A DNA stretch of 64,000 nucleotides, taken from contig CABSMJ010000010.1 in NCBI GenBank assembly GCA_902478785.1, positions 34,518 to 98,517 on the forward strand, given 5' to 3'. The DNA is from an uncultured Oscillospiraceae bacterium (GTDB lineage Bacteria; Bacillota; Clostridia; Oscillospirales; Oscillospiraceae). The stretch's first letter is position 1; each line of letters starts with the position of its first letter. The translations under genes were made by a program, and so were the position numbers. The notes below the pieces were generated by a model, which ran no database searches, was not told the origin of the DNA, and worked only from the letters and a program-made list of their open reading frames with translations. This document shows positions 7,767 through 17,225 of the stretch, one piece after another.

Positions 7767-10700
7767 TTACACCACGATCTCCACCCGGCTGCCGCCGGTT
7801 TTTTCTTTGGTGACCACGATCTGCTTGTCGATCTTCTCCTTCAGCTCCGCCACATGGGAGATGATACCCACCAAGCGGCTGCCCTCCGTCAGGCCGGTGA
7901 GCGCCCGCAGGGCCTGCGCAAGCGACTCCTCGTCCAAAGAGCCGAAGCCCTCGTCCACAAACATGGTGTCCAGCCGAATCCCGCCGGCAGCAGACTGGAC
8001 CTCATCGGAGAGGCCCAGGGCCAGCGACAGCGACGCCTTGAAAGATTCACCGCCGGAAAGGGTCTTGACGCTGCGCTCCGAGCCGTTGTAATGGTCGATG
8101 ACATCCAGCTCCAAACCGCTTTGGCTGCGGTTGTTCTCTGCCTCCCGGCGGCGCTTGAGCTCATACTGCCCGCCGGACATGACCAGCAGCCGGAGATTGG
8201 CCCGCTTCAGGATGCAGTCAAAGAAGGTCATCTGGATGTAGGTCTCCAGGGCGATCTTCTCCTTGCCGGTGAGGTTGCCGTTGACCGTATTGGACAAAGT
8301 CCGCATCCATCTATACCGTTCCTCCAGCTTCTCCAGATCCGCTGCCCGCTCCTGCATATTCCCCAGGGCGGTCTCGTTGGTGACAAGGCGGGCATGGACC
8401 GCCTTTTGGGCCTCACTTGCCTCTGCGCGCTGTCGGGTCAGCTCCTGACTGCGCAACTGCTGGGCCTCTACATCCACCTCCTGGGTCTGCTCCAGCAGCA
8501 CCTGGAGCTCCCCCATGGCGGCATCGACGGCAGTCAGCTCCCCCTGACGGGCGGCAGCGGTCTCCCGGGCCTCCAGCAGCGCCCGGGCAAGCCCCTGCTG
8601 CTCTGCCCGCAGGGCATCTATTTTCTGCCGGGCAGCATCCAGATCCGGGAAGGAGAGCCGATCCCGCAGGGTCTGGATCTGCCCTGCCATCTCCTCCTTG
8701 CGGCTCTGGGTGCCTGCCAGCTCCTCCCGCAGCTTGACAGCCGATTCCACCAACGCCCGCAGGGCCTGCTCCTCCAGAGGGATTTGCCGGTCCAACTCCT
8801 GCTTCCGCTGCACTTTCCCCTGGAGGACCTGCTCCTGCTGGGCCAGCTGGGCGAGCTCATCCCGGGTCTTTGCCAGCGTCTGGGCGATAGCGGCAGGAGC
8901 TTCTTCCAACGCACAGGAGTCCAAATGGGCCCCCATGTCCCGGCGCAGCGTCTCCTCCAACTGCTCCCGCTGGCCGCCCAGGGCGCTCTGTGCCACCTCT
9001 GCCTGGGTCATGTCCTCCTGCATCTGTTCCTGCCGCCGGGTCAACTCGGCCAATATCTCCTCCTGTTTCCCGATCTCCTGCTCCAGCTTTGCCCGGTGGG
9101 TCAGCTGGGCCTCCAGGTCCAATAGGGCCCCGTGGAGCTGCGCCAGCTCCTTTTCCACCTCCCACTGGCAAGCGGTAAGCTGCTGTCGGGCCGTATCCAG
9201 GGCGGGGGCCTCCACATACTCCGCCATGTTCCGGAGCAGCTGGCGCTGCCGCTCCTCCAGGGCAGCCCGCTGCTTCCCCGCGGTCAGGCTCTTCTCCTGG
9301 GCCGCCTGCTGGGCCGTCTCCCAGGCCTCCTTGGCCGCTTCCAGCTCCGCCTCCGTGGGCGCGTTCCCGGACAACTGGGCAGGAGCCGGGTGATGGAGCG
9401 CACCGCACACAGGACAGGGCTGCCCCTCCGTCAGAGATTGGGCCAGCAGCCCCGCCTGTTCGTCCAAAAAGGCCCTGTTTTTCCGGCGGTAATCGTCCTC
9501 CATCTGCTCCGACTGCCCTCTGGCCTGCTCATAGGCCTCCTGCATGGCTTTCAAGGATGCCTGCTCCCTGGCGCAGTCATCCAGCGCCGACACAAGTCCC
9601 GTCAGGGCAAGTTCCTTCTCCCGAGCCCTCTCCTGGCGGTGCAGGAGTTCCTGCTTCTCCTCCGGCAGAGACTGGGTCGCCTGAAACGTCTCCCGGTCAG
9701 CCTGCAAACGCGCCTGCTTTTTAAGCAGCTCCGCCCCGAGAGCCGCCTTCTGCTCGTCCAGGGCCTGCCGCCGGCTCTGTCCCGCCTGGATCTTCTTTAG
9801 ACACTCCTGCCACTGTTCCACCTGGGCCTCCAGGGATTCCAGGGCGGTCCTGCGGCCCTCCGCCTGGCTCTTTTCCCGCTCCAGCCGTTCCCGCTCCGCC
9901 TCCACAGGCGCCAACGCACCCAGCTCCTGCTTCCAGGCGTCCAATGCCTGGGCCTTGGCCTGCTGCTCCTCTGCCTGCTGCTGCTTTTTCTCCTCCAGCT
10001 CCGTGATGTGCTCTGCCAGAGCAGCGAGGGAAGCCTCACTTTCCTTGAGCTCCTGATACCGGGGCAGCTCCGCCTCCAGGGCGCCCAACTCTCTGTTCAG
10101 CTGTTCCTGCCGAGGCGCTTTTTCCTGTTCCGCCTCCAGGGTCCTCCGGGCGGCCTCCACCCGAGGCAGCAGCTCCTCCCGCTCCTCGCCGGCCAGTGCC
10201 AGCTTTTCCCGGGTCTTTTGAGCCTCCTCTGCCTTGCCCAGCAGCGCAGAGGTCTCTTTGAGCTCCTCCGTCAGGCGGTCCAGCGTCTTTTGCTGCTCCG
10301 CCTCCTCCGCCCGGTCCCGGGCGATCAGCTGCTCCACCAGCTCCACGGTCTCCTGGAAGGGCAGCTCCCCCGCCTGGGCCTTCTCCAGCCGGGGCTTTAA
10401 GGGGTCATCCTCCTGACAGAGGACGCCGCCGATGTACTGCTGCACACTGGCCCGGGCGGCCTCACAGTCCCTCTGGAGCTTGCCGGACTCGCTCTTCATC
10501 TTCTCCTGGAACACCATGTAGTACCGGGTCTTGAAGATCTCCCGGAAGATCTCCTGGCGGCTCTTGGTGTCCGCCAGCAGCAGCTTGAGGAAATCCCCCT
10601 GGGCGATCATGGCGATCTGGGAAAACTGGCTGCGGTTGAGGCCGATGATCCCGATGATCTCCCGGTTCACCTCCCGGGCCTTGGTCACCAGGCGGCCGTC

Positions 10701-11060
10701 GGGGAGGGTCAGCTCTGCGTCCGCCTTCTGGATGGTGGTGCCGCCGCCCTTTTTGGCCGGCCGTTCATATTCCGGGTTTCGGCGGACCGTATAGGTCTTT
10801 CCGCCGTAGGAAAAGACCAGCTCCACCTCCGTGGGGGTCTCCGGCCGGGCGTACTTGGAGCGGAACATGGACGGGTCCCGGTTGTCGCCGCTGGGTTCCC
10901 CGTAGAGGGCGTAGGTGATGGCGTCAAAGATGGTGGTCTTGCCGGCGCCGGTGTCTCCGGTGATGAGGTAGAGCCCCTGCTGCCCCAGCTGCTCCAAATC
11001 CATGACCACCCTGCCCGCATAGGGGCCGAAGGCGGATACCGTCAGTTTCAGCGGTCTCAT
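7767..11060 (-). CDS. sbcC: Nuclease SbcCD subunit C (SMC-like ATPase)
   Basis: 1,097 residues, the usual SbcC size. The Walker A motif GDTGAGKT is at residues 35-42, long heptad coiled-coil arms rich in Glu, Gln and Leu surround a zinc hook CPVC near residue 548, and the C-terminal half holds the signature LSGGESFKASL and the Walker B MFVDEGFGSLD. With SbcD it forms the Mre11/Rad50-type complex that opens hairpins and trims blocked DNA ends. ATG 11060 overlaps the sbcD stop by four bases, so sbcD-sbcC is one operon. The high GC content makes every reading frame open here; the opposite-strand frames are shadows. Confidence 0.97.
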   Translation of the reverse strand: MRPLKLTVSAFGPYAGRVVMDLEQLGQQGLYLITGDTGAGKTTIFDAITYALYGEPSGDNRDPSMFRSKYARPETPTEVELVFSYGGKTYTVRRNPEYERPAKKGGGTTIQKADAELTLPDGRLVTKAREVNREIIGIIGLNRSQFSQIAMIAQGDFLKLLLADTKSRQEIFREIFKTRYYMVFQEKMKSESGKLQRDCEAARASVQQYIGGVLCQEDDPLKPRLEKAQAGELPFQETVELVEQLIARDRAEEAEQQKTLDRLTEELKETSALLGKAEEAQKTREKLALAGEEREELLPRVEAARRTLEAEQEKAPRQEQLNRELGALEAELPRYQELKESEASLAALAEHITELEEKKQQQAEEQQAKAQALDAWKQELGALAPVEAERERLEREKSQAEGRRTALESLEAQVEQWQECLKKIQAGQSRRQALDEQKAALGAELLKKQARLQADRETFQATQSLPEEKQELLHRQERAREKELALTGLVSALDDCAREQASLKAMQEAYEQARGQSEQMEDDYRRKNRAFLDEQAGLLAQSLTEGQPCPVCGALHHPAPAQLSGNAPTEAELEAAKEAWETAQQAAQEKSLTAGKQRAALEERQRQLLRNMAEYVEAPALDTARQQLTACQWEVEKELAQLHGALLDLEAQLTHRAKLEQEIGKQEEILAELTRRQEQMQEDMTQAEVAQSALGGQREQLEETLRRDMGAHLDSCALEEAPAAIAQTLAKTRDELAQLAQQEQVLQGKVQRKQELDRQIPLEEQALRALVESAVKLREELAGTQSRKEEMAGQIQTLRDRLSFPDLDAARQKIDALRAEQQGLARALLEARETAAARQGELTAVDAAMGELQVLLEQTQEVDVEAQQLRSQELTRQRAEASEAQKAVHARLVTNETALGNMQERAADLEKLEERYRWMRTLSNTVNGNLTGKEKIALETYIQMTFFDCILKRANLRLLVMSGGQYELKRRREAENNRSQSGLELDVIDHYNGSERSVKTLSGGESFKASLSLALGLSDEVQSAAGGIRLDTMFVDEGFGSLDEESLAQALRALTGLTEGSRLVGIISHVAELKEKIDKQIVVTKEKTGGSRVEIVV

Positions 11061-12199
11061 GCCTCATCCTCCTCCCAGATCCGTTCCATCCACGCCCGGG
11101 CAAAGCTCCGCTGCTCCTGGCCCATGGGCTGACCGTTTTGCTTTTCGTAAAATTCCTCCAGCAGCTCCAGAGGGGATCTGCGCTGTGCATCCTCCGCACC
11201 TTCCAGCACAATGCCTGCCCGGGTGCGCTTGTTGTCATAGTCCAGCTTCATCAAATTGGGGTAGATGATCCGCAGCTTGCTCACCGCGTCGGGGATGTCC
11301 TCCTCGTCGGTAAGGGTGATGTGGACATAGTCCCTCTGGTAGCTCGTCCCCTCGTAAAAGCCCCGGAAGGTCAGCTCCTGGTAGGTGCCCCGCAGCTCCG
11401 CCAGGTCCCGCAGGGGGGTGAGCGGCACCATGCGGACGGCCACGCTCCCCTTCTCCCCCAGCTCCACCACAGTGACCGACTTTTGCTGTCCCGCCTCGGA
11501 GAAGGAGTATTTCAGCGGAGTGCCGCAGTAGCGCACCGTCTCCCGGCCCACCTGCTGGGGACCGTGGATGTGGCCCAGGGCCACATAGTCAAAGGGAGCA
11601 AAGACGGCGGCGTCCACATTGTCCGTCCCCCCTACGGAGATCTCCTCTGAATCGCACCGGGCGGCGCCGGTGACGAACTGGTGGGTCACCAGGACATTCC
11701 GCTCCGCCTCGTCCACCTCCATGGCCTCGATGGCCACAGACAGCGCGTCCGTATAGCTGGCGATCTCCCGGTCTGGAAAGCACCGTCGGACATGAGAGGG
11801 CTTCACAAAGGGCAGCAGGTAGACCTTCACCAGTCCGTATTCATCGGAGAGCGCAAAAGGCCTCACCTTGCCATCATACACAGGGGCCAGGTGCACGCCG
11901 CTGCGCTCCATGAGCCGCCCGCCGAAGGCCATGCGCTCCGGTGAGTCGTGGTTGCCGCTGATGACAAAGACCTGGAGCTCCCGCCGGGACAGATCTACCA
12001 GGAACTCGTCCAGCAGCCCCACCGCCTCGGCGGAGGGCACCGACTTATCGTAGACATCCCCGGCGATGAGCACGGCGTCCGGGGCCTCCCGGTCGATGAT
12101 CTGAAGAATTTCGGTGAGGATATACTGCTGGTCCTCCAGCATGGAAAATTCGTTGACCCGCTTGCCCAGATGCAGGTCGGAGAGGTGAATCAATTTCAT
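11057..12199 (-). CDS. sbcD: Nuclease SbcCD subunit D (exonuclease)
   Basis: 380 residues. The metallo-nuclease motifs stand in order: SDLHLGK (6-12), GDVYDK (about 50), SGNHDS (about 83), and GHIHGPQ (about 190). It is the Mre11-type Mn-dependent nuclease partner of SbcC. Start 12199 (MKLIHLSD) has GAGGGAG upstream; the 19 codons further upstream are untranslated leader. It is first in the sbcDC operon. Confidence 0.97.
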   Translation of the reverse strand: MKLIHLSDLHLGKRVNEFSMLEDQQYILTEILQIIDREAPDAVLIAGDVYDKSVPSAEAVGLLDEFLVDLSRRELQVFVISGNHDSPERMAFGGRLMERSGVHLAPVYDGKVRPFALSDEYGLVKVYLLPFVKPSHVRRCFPDREIASYTDALSVAIEAMEVDEAERNVLVTHQFVTGAARCDSEEISVGGTDNVDAAVFAPFDYVALGHIHGPQQVGRETVRYCGTPLKYSFSEAGQQKSVTVVELGEKGSVAVRMVPLTPLRDLAELRGTYQELTFRGFYEGTSYQRDYVHITLTDEEDIPDAVSKLRIIYPNLMKLDYDNKRTRAGIVLEGAEDAQRRSPLELLEEFYEKQNGQPMGQEQRSFARAWMERIWEEDEA

Positions 12200-12431
12200 A
12201 GCGATGCTCCCTCTAAAAAGCGGTGTATCAGTACTCCTATTATAGCCGGGATGCAAGGTCAGAGCAATACGACAGCCCGGATCAAATCAGCTTCTTTGTC
12301 TGTCAAAGGCCAATTAGGCAGACACCCAGCGCACCGTACACCGGAGCTTCGATTTTCTGAAACGATACATGCAGCAAGGCCGCACTGGCAGCGAGCGGCG
12401 AATCCGGTCGAAAGACGAAGAAAGCATAGCC

Positions 12432-12460
12432 ATGACAAAGCTGCGCTTGTGTGCTATGAT
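12432..12460 (+). promoter_or_regulatory. Sigma-A-type promoter for DUF4317 gene
   Basis: ATGACA at 12432-12437, a 17-base spacer and TATGAT at 12455-12460, placed 52 bases before the DUF4317 start. The remainder of the 312-base gap 12200-12511 shows nothing else convincing. Confidence 0.65.
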
Positions 12461-12511
12461 AGGATACGCTGTGGCTGTGCCACGGAGTTCAATGTAGAGC
12501 GAGGTAATCCC

Positions 12512-13654
12512 ATGAATCAAAAGGAAGTCAGTGAGCTGCGGCGGCGATTCCGACTGGAGCGCAGCGCAATTTCCAAGATCTATGGCTGCTATGTCAACGG
12601 CAGCAGCCGCGAGATTGTATCCTATATTGACGAGTCTCTGGGCCTGCTCCCTCAGGAGGACGCAGAGAAGTATTTGGCCCTGTTGAAAAAGGCCCTGTCC
12701 GGCAAATTGGGCAAGAACCTGGTAGATGTGGTCTTTTCAACAGAGCAGGTGATGCATAGCGAGGAACATAAGCTTTTGATGGATCTGCGCGCAAGCGCGC
12801 TGAAGGACCGGGAGCTGCGGCAGACATTCTATCAAAAGATCATCGAATCCCTGGACATGGAGGAGAGCAACTATCTGATTCTTCTGGCCTATGATGCCTA
12901 TGACGTTCCCCATCGGAACAAAGACGACGAGGTGGACGCAGATGCCTCTGACGAAGTGTTCTCCTACTTTGTCTGTTCCATCTGTCCGGTCAAGACGCAA
13001 AAGCCGGAGCTGGGATTCTTCCCTGGGGACAATGAGTTCCACAGCTTTTCTGGGCAGGTGGTTGCAGCGCCGGAGTTGGGATTCCTGTTCCCGGCGTTCG
13101 ATGACCGGGCGGCGAATATCTACAACACGCTGTTTTACACCAGAAAGGCCGATGCTCTTCATCAGGAGGTCATCGACGGTCTATTCCACACCACACCTCC
13201 CATGTGCGCCGCAGAGCAAAAGGAGGCGTTCCAATCCGCTCTGACGGAATCTCTGAGCGACGCATGTAGCCTGGAATTGGTGCAGACGATTTACGACCGA
13301 TTCCGTGAAAAGATCGACGCCCATAAGGAGAGCCGGGACCCGGAGCCGCTGTCCGTGACAGCCAACGATGTGGCCGCCATTTTGCAGGACAGCGGCATTG
13401 AAGAGGACAAGACCTCTGCATTCTTGCAGCAGTGCTCGGACCGGTTCGGAGAACACTCCGTACTTATGCCTTCCAACCTAATTGAGCACAGTCATTTCGA
13501 GGTAAAGACCTCTGACGCCACCATCGCGGTGGCTCCTGAGCGCAGCTACATGCTGGAGGTTCGCGTCATCGACGGCAAAAGATATCTCATGATTCCAGCC
13601 GATGAGGATGTGGAGATCAACGGCTTCCCTGTCCACGTTCAGTCCAAGGCGTAA
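12512..13654 (+). CDS. DUF4317 family protein
   Basis: 380 residues starting MNQKEVSELRRRFRLERSAISKIYGCYVN, the characteristic DUF4317 opening, followed by the FFPGDNEFHSF block near residue 170. The function is unknown; the family is widespread and usually single-copy in gut Clostridia. There is no signal peptide or membrane segment. ATG 12512 follows GAGG; the frame is open far upstream but that part is a shadow of sbcD. It has its own promoter and terminator. Confidence 0.85.
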   Translation: MNQKEVSELRRRFRLERSAISKIYGCYVNGSSREIVSYIDESLGLLPQEDAEKYLALLKKALSGKLGKNLVDVVFSTEQVMHSEEHKLLMDLRASALKDRELRQTFYQKIIESLDMEESNYLILLAYDAYDVPHRNKDDEVDADASDEVFSYFVCSICPVKTQKPELGFFPGDNEFHSFSGQVVAAPELGFLFPAFDDRAANIYNTLFYTRKADALHQEVIDGLFHTTPPMCAAEQKEAFQSALTESLSDACSLELVQTIYDRFREKIDAHKESRDPEPLSVTANDVAAILQDSGIEEDKTSAFLQQCSDRFGEHSVLMPSNLIEHSHFEVKTSDATIAVAPERSYMLEVRVIDGKRYLMIPADEDVEINGFPVHVQSKA

Positions 13655-13714
13655 CGCTCTCCCCCGCTTCCATAAGGGACAAAGGGAGATGGACAGGCCC
13701 TTATTCGCAAACCG

Positions 13715-13752
13715 TCGCACCTTCGCCCGCAATGGGGGAAGGTGCGATTTTT
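13715..13752 (+). terminator. Intrinsic terminator after DUF4317
   Basis: Arms TCGCACCTTC and GAAGGTGCGA followed by TTTTT. Confidence 0.9.
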
Positions 13753-13821
13753 CATCGTCCTCTTTTCCTGCCGCAAAAGTCCACGCGGGAAAGCCCGCGG
13801 CATGGCTTTGGACTCCATCGA

Positions 13822-13849
13822 TTGAAAATAGGATGAAATATGTTACAAT
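13822..13849 (+). promoter_or_regulatory. Promoter for NUDIX gene
   Basis: TTGAAA at 13822-13827, a 16-base spacer and TACAAT at 13844-13849, in an A/T-rich patch 48 bases before the gene. Confidence 0.65.
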
Positions 13850-13897
13850 GAGAAACATGACACCTTAGATACGGAAATGGAATACAAGGGGTGCAAG

Positions 13898-14281
13898 ATG
13901 GAAGTTACGGCAGCGGTATTTGTAAAGGGAAATCAGGTCCTTTTGATGCGGAGAGCTCCAGGGCATAGCTCTGCCGGCGGCTGGGAGTATCCCGGTGGGA
14001 AGATCGAGCCCGGCGAAACAGGAGAGCAGTGTCTACATTGGGAGTTATCTGAGGAGCTCTGCATCGACGCGGAAATTGGCCCCAAGTTGGCGGAGAGCAC
14101 ATTTGCAGCCGATACAAAGATCATCCATCTCTACGCCTATCAAGTGAATCGGTATCAAGGGCAGATTCAGCTCACAGTTCACGATCAAATGGAGTGGGTG
14201 CCCCTATCCAACCTACTGGCCCACGAACAGCTCCCTGCGGATTACCTCATTTCTAAGCGGCTACTGGAGGTGCTGCAATAA
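13898..14281 (+). CDS. MutT-like NUDIX hydrolase
   Basis: 127 residues of the 8-oxo-dGTP/CTP-pyrophosphohydrolase type. The NUDIX box is at about residues 34-56: GGKIEPGETGEQCLHWELSEEL. The Arg that normally precedes the first catalytic Glu (REUxEE) is Trp here; the three acidic metal ligands are retained. GGWEYPGGK before the box is typical of nucleotide-pool cleaners. Start 13898 (MEVTAAVF) has AAGGGG six bases upstream and is preferred to ATG 13877. The Trp change may weaken activity; that is inference. Confidence 0.8.
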   Translation: MEVTAAVFVKGNQVLLMRRAPGHSSAGGWEYPGGKIEPGETGEQCLHWELSEELCIDAEIGPKLAESTFAADTKIIHLYAYQVNRYQGQIQLTVHDQMEWVPLSNLLAHEQLPADYLISKRLLEVLQ

Positions 14282-14430
14282 GTTTTCAGTCACTCTTTAC
14301 AGCCGGCGCCGTTTTGCGATTTGGCGGGAAGGCAAGACTTAGAGCGCCATCCTATAACTGCGAAAAGCGGCCCAAATGTTGTAATGAGGGAGGGGAGGCT
14401 CGTGTTGCTCCAATCACAGCGTTGTAGTTT

Positions 14431-16135
14431 TTGCTGCTTCACTGGACACTTTTAAGCTGGTTGGCACAAATGAAGGCCAGTGAGAGCGCACACAAGCGCG
14501 TGCTCCACGAGGCCCAGGTGGTTGCATGGAGGGATTGCTATGAGGTCCTCACTCACAGCCTTCCGGCAGTTCAAAGGGCACATCTTGAGCTGGCCATTCT
14601 ATTCGAGTACGAGCTGCCCTATGAGGCCGGCCGACGTCCAGATGTGATTCTTCTGAGCCAGGAGTATGTGGTGATCTTAGAGTTCAAAAGGAAGCGAACC
14701 ATCCTGCGGGCGGATGTAAACCAGGCAGCAGCCTATGCCCGCGACATTCGGGAGTACCACTTGGCATCGAGAGAGCGCAAAGTACTCCCCTTTCTGGTGG
14801 TCACGCAGATGCACCGTACCACCCAGCGATGCGGAAACGTTATCGCCTGCTCCGGAGATTGTTTGGAAGAGGCTTTGCTCTCTGCCCTTGCGCATGAGAC
14901 GCCCCGTGTGATGTTGCTGCCTGGATGGGTTCTAAGTATGAGCCTCTCCCCACAATTGTAGATGCCGCGCGGATGATTATGCGCCATGAAGCCCTGCCAA
15001 CAATTCGCACCGCGGACAGCGCCGGAATACCGGAGGCGTTGCAGTGCTTAAACGGGATTGCAGCCTATGCCCGAGAAAACGGCAAGCACATGCTGGCCCT
15101 CGTCACCGGAGTTCCGGGAGCAGGAAAGACCTACTTGGGCCTGCAATATGTATACGCAGCCTGTGAATCGGCTCAAGAGGTCCACTCGGTCTACCTATCT
15201 GGAAATGGTCCTCTGGTGAAGGTCCTCTCCTCTGCATTGGGAAGCAGTGTTTTTATCAAAGATCTTCACAAGCAGATCGACGAATTCGTTCGTTATCAAG
15301 CGCAAGATTTCCACCAGAATATCATAGTTTTTGACGAAGGACAGCGGGCCTGGAATCAGGAACAAATGGCGGGAGCCGCTGTTCAAAAGCAGAATTGATG
15401 ATCCATCTTACAGCGGAGCGCCTGGCCTGGTGCGTCCTTTTAGTGCTGGTGGGCGAGGGACAGGAAATTTATAAGGGGGAGTCTGCCGGTATGGACCAGT
15501 GGGTGTCCGCCCTAGCCCGTGCCCACCCCGGCTGGGAGGTGGTTGCCCTCTCCAAGCTGGCGGAGGATTTTTCCCACTGTCCCTCCCTTTGTCGTTTCCA
15601 CGCCCGGGACCAGTTGGACCTCAATGTCTCTCTGCGGAATCACTTGGCACAGGATGCAAGCACCTTTATGAACCTTCTGATCGCCGGTGAGATTGACCAA
15701 GCCAAGGCTCTTTCGCCATCTCTAAAGGCCGCAGGCTATACCATGCTGGTAACACGGGATTTAGATGCAGCGCAGGAGTATTGTAAGACACGCTATGAGG
15801 GACAGCTGTCTAAGCGATATGGGATGGTCGTCTCCTCAAAGGCCAATTCCAGTCTTATGCAGCGCTACGGCGTAGACAATCGTTATGCCGCTACAAGCAT
15901 CCGAAATGTGGATATTGCCGCCTGGTATAATGATCCACCTCAGAGTTCCAAATCCTGTTGCAGCTTTCATCAGGTGGTGATTGAATTTAGCTGCCAAGGG
16001 TTGGAGCTGGATCTTCCGATTCTCTGCTGGGGACCTGATATGACCTGGAACGGCCGGGGCTGGAACCGCTATCGCCCCAATCAGCCCGCAGCAAGTGATG
16101 ACAACCGCCCTGAGGTGGGAATGGAGGCATTGTAA
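14431..16135 (+). pseudogene. DUF2075 ATPase/helicase-like gene, multiply broken
   Basis: Three successive frames together spell one DUF2075-type protein. The part 14431-14926 has a nuclease-like region with PDVILLSQEYVVILEFKRK. The part 14925-15373 carries Walker A VTGVPGAGKT and Walker B IIVFDEGQRAWN. The part 15368-16135 continues with VGEGQEIYKGE and GWNRYRPNQ. One extra G in the GGG run 14927-14929 and another in 15371-15373 would rejoin all three. The C-terminal LLTRGR-type segment expected after NRYRP is absent, and a fragment VVVFAASLDTFKLV in another frame near 14425-14470 may be the lost N-terminus. No functional product is expected. Confidence 0.75.
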
Positions 16136-16201
16136 CGCCAGTGCAGCCCCCACGGGCAGCCTATTCCAGATACCGTGTGAGAACGATGGGAGGGAATCGA
16201 T

Positions 16202-17059
16202 TTGCACAAATACACCTGGGATGAATACTACGAAAAAATCTGCGACTGGTCCACCAGCACGCAGATCAAGCACATCTCTGATCTGACGTCCTACGGTCCC
16301 CCCGATGAGATTACAGAGGTGGCGTCGGACTTCTTTGATGAGAAAGCGGCCAGCCGACTCGTCAAAAAGGCGCTGGATGCCGGCGCGCATTTTACCGCGG
16401 ACAATTTGTCGGATCTGAGTGACAGCATCAACCGGGAGACTCTGTGCCGCGTTGTCAGGTCTGTGACGGGTCCTCTTACTCCTCAGCAGCTCCAGGACCT
16501 TGCCTGCTGTCTGGACGAGGAGCCACTTCAAATTCTTCTGCGGAACAACGTCCAGTGCGCATATCCTCCCGACACGGTTATGGCCGTGGCGGATGACGTG
16601 GATGAGGAGGCCCTTCGTCAGCTGGTCCTGCACGCGGACGGCTGCTTTTCCGCAGAGCAGCTGGCGACGCTGAGGGATGATGATCTGGACGGCAAGACCC
16701 TGGAGGTCCTAGTGAAAAAGGCACTGGCCCAGGGCATCCGATTTCCGGCCGGAGAGATGGAGGCGTGGTCCTATGCAGAGCTGTCGAAGCAGACCTTGGA
16801 AAAAATGGCGCTGTCCGCCTCAGGAACCTACACCGAGGATCAGATTGCGTCTCTCTATCCCCAGCTGCCGGAGAGCGTATGCAAAAAGATCTTCCAGAAG
16901 TACCACCCTCCGGCATATGACGGGGCATTCGATGATGATGCAGAGGTCCCGGAAGCGCCTCCCCGCAAGCCGGGCCTTCTGAGCGCCCTGCTCTCGTTTT
17001 GGGCGGGAGCGAAACTCTCATCCACCCTGCGGGACAAAAAGGACCACTTTCGGGACTGA
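16202..17059 (+). CDS. Helical-repeat hypothetical protein
   Basis: 285 residues from a TTG start (MHKYTWDEYYEKI) eight bases after GGGAGGG. The body shows about five degenerate repeats of 40-48 residues. Each pairs a D/E-rich helix with a LxxLVxxA-type helix: AASRLVKKALDAGAHF, ETLCRVVRSVTGPL, EALRQLVLHADGCF, KTLEVLVKKALAQGIRF, QTLEKMALSASGTY. The pattern is HEAT/armadillo-like and probably forms a protein-binding solenoid. The tail has PPRKPGLLSALLSFWAG, a possible short membrane-contacting segment. I do not recognise a family. It follows the broken DUF2075 gene and ends before a strong hairpin. Confidence 0.6.
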   Translation: MHKYTWDEYYEKICDWSTSTQIKHISDLTSYGPPDEITEVASDFFDEKAASRLVKKALDAGAHFTADNLSDLSDSINRETLCRVVRSVTGPLTPQQLQDLACCLDEEPLQILLRNNVQCAYPPDTVMAVADDVDEEALRQLVLHADGCFSAEQLATLRDDDLDGKTLEVLVKKALAQGIRFPAGEMEAWSYAELSKQTLEKMALSASGTYTEDQIASLYPQLPESVCKKIFQKYHPPAYDGAFDDDAEVPEAPPRKPGLLSALLSFWAGAKLSSTLRDKKDHFRD

Positions 17060-17156
17060 TTGGGGACCAGACCAACTGTCCGCCCCATTCTGGCGATCGG
17101 TACGACAGGGGAAAAAGGGTATCAACCAGGCCGCGGTCAACGACCGGATAAGCGCA

Positions 17157-17205
17157 GCTAGGGCAGGCTTTCCACGTGGAAAGCCTGCCCTAGCCTTTGT
17201 TTTTC
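17157..17205 (+). terminator. Perfect 38-base inverted repeat and T-tract
   Basis: Two 19-base arms, GCTAGGGCAGGCTTTCCAC and its exact complement with no loop bases left over, run from 17157 to 17194 and are followed by CTTTGTTTTT. It ends the helical-repeat gene and may also bound the pseudogene behind it. Confidence 0.8.
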
Positions 17206-17225
17206 AGACAGGATATATATCGGTC

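Noticed and set aside
8857..10039. Long plus- and minus-strand frames within sbcC (Gly/Pro/Arg-rich or Leu/Gln-rich)
   Set aside because: Low-complexity shadows of a GC-rich coiled-coil gene; no ribosome sites or domain content.
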